A stretch of 6,386 nucleotides of DNA, taken from Actinomycetota bacterium. GTDB lineage: Bacteria; Actinomycetota; Actinomycetes; S36-B12; CAIYMF01. The DNA lies in the NCBI GenBank assembly GCA_009699025.1, contig WLOZ01000118.1, forward strand, positions 1 through 6,386. Direction: 5' to 3'. Positions within the stretch are counted from its first letter, which is position 1; the number at the start of each line of letters is the position of its first letter. A program made the position numbers and the translations under genes. The notes beneath the pieces are model-generated. The model did not search any database. It had not been told where the DNA came from and saw nothing but the letters and a program-made list of their open reading frames with translations. Below are positions 5,868-6,386 of this stretch, piece after piece.

Positions 5868-6386
5868 TCAGCCGCCGAGGGCTCCGCGCATGGCGTCGAA
5901 CTTGGCTTCACTCTCGGCGAGCTCCGACTCCGGAGTCGACCCCGACACGAGTCCGCAGCCGGCGAATAGCCGCAGCTTGCGGCCGTCGTCTGGGTCGATC
6001 TGGGCGCAGCGAAGTGCGATGCCGAACTCACCGTCACCGCGGCCGTCCATCCAGCCGACCGGGCCTGCGTACCGGCCGCGATCCATGCCCTCGAGCTCGC
6101 GGATCATCCCGAAGGCACGCTCGGTGGGTGTTCCGCACACTGCTGCAGTGGGGTGAAGCGACGCGGCTAGGGCCAGCGCCGGAGCACCATCGACCAACTG
6201 ACCGCTCACGTCGGTGGCGAGGTGCTGCACGTTGGCCAGTCGAAGCAGCCGCGGGCGCTTGGGCACCTCGAGATCGGTGCAGTGAGCCGCGAGGGCCGCT
6301 GCCACCGAACTGACGGCGTAGCCATGCTCCTCGTGGTCCTTGTCGCTGGCCATCAGAATCTGCGCGAGTCGCTCATCCTTGCCCGA
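5868..6386 (-). CDS. menF: Isochorismate synthase (MenF), C-terminal part, 5' end beyond the window
   Basis: This chorismate-binding enzyme converts chorismate to isochorismate, the first committed step of menaquinone synthesis. The frame is open to the window edge (SGKDERLAQIL, leading into MASDKDHEEH), so the start and N-terminal half are missing. 172 codons remain. Counting from the first visible codon, KDHEEH is at 16-21, LHPTAAVCGTP at 77-87, YAGPVGW at 106-112, GDGE at 117-120 and AGCGLV at 142-147, with the terminal ESELAESEAKF at about 153-163. These are the chorismate- and Mg-site segments of the isochorismate/anthranilate/salicylate synthase superfamily. The stop is TGA (5868-5870). 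An EntC/DhbC-type siderophore isochorismate synthase is the main alternative; menG less than 6 kb away favours MenF. The gene converges on the metalloprotease gene, with 107 bases between the stops. Confidence 0.92.
   Translation of the reverse strand, partial: SGKDERLAQILMASDKDHEEHGYAVSSVAAALAAHCTDLEVPKRPRLLRLANVQHLATDVSGQLVDGAPALALAASLHPTAAVCGTPTERAFGMIRELEGMDRGRYAGPVGWMDGRGDGEFGIALRCAQIDPDDGRKLRLFAGCGLVSGSTPESELAESEAKFDAMRGALGG

Noticed and set aside
5791..6313. Two + strand open frames opposite menF
   Set aside because: Arg/Ser/Pro-rich translations overlap a clearly conserved menF frame on the - strand; they are its shadows.

Overview
The window is high-GC DNA with a strong G/C bias at third codon positions. 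It carries a demethylmenaquinone methyltransferase of the actinobacterial type and the C-terminal part of an isochorismate synthase. Together these point to a menaquinone-using actinobacterium, most likely of the Microbacteriaceae or a close relative. The lineage call is inference from protein family resemblance and composition; no rRNA or other marker is present.

Layout: (1) Positions 1-687, + strand: menG, lacking only about its first one to three codons. (2) Positions 688-780: a short intergenic region with a perfect 10-bp inverted repeat around TTTT just after menG, then a good ribosome binding site. (3) Positions 781-5760, + strand: one giant gene of 1659 codons starting at GTG. It encodes a secreted modular protein: signal peptide, Ala/Thr/Pro-rich pro-region, metzincin zinc protease domain (HEAGHTLGLSH plus Met-turn), pre-peptidase C-terminal (PPC) domain, four cysteine-containing beta-repeats of the divergent InlB/Flg_new_2 type, nine IPT/TIG immunoglobulin-like domains and a short basic tail. 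(4) Positions 5761-5867: a short convergent intergenic spacer. (5) Positions 5868-6386, - strand: the C-terminal 172 codons of menF, cut by the window end.

The two flanking genes catalyse the last (MenG) and first committed (MenF) steps of menaquinone synthesis and are ordinary. The secreted protease between them has no evident link to quinone synthesis. It has its own ribosome binding site and probably its own transcript, and looks like accessory surface or exoprotein cargo in a men locus. The most informative signal is inside its IPT array. Units 5-7 share long, nearly identical DNA tracts that cross domain boundaries, the mark of recent out-of-register tandem duplication or gene conversion. 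I see no RNA gene, insertion sequence, CRISPR array, origin or new multi-gene system.
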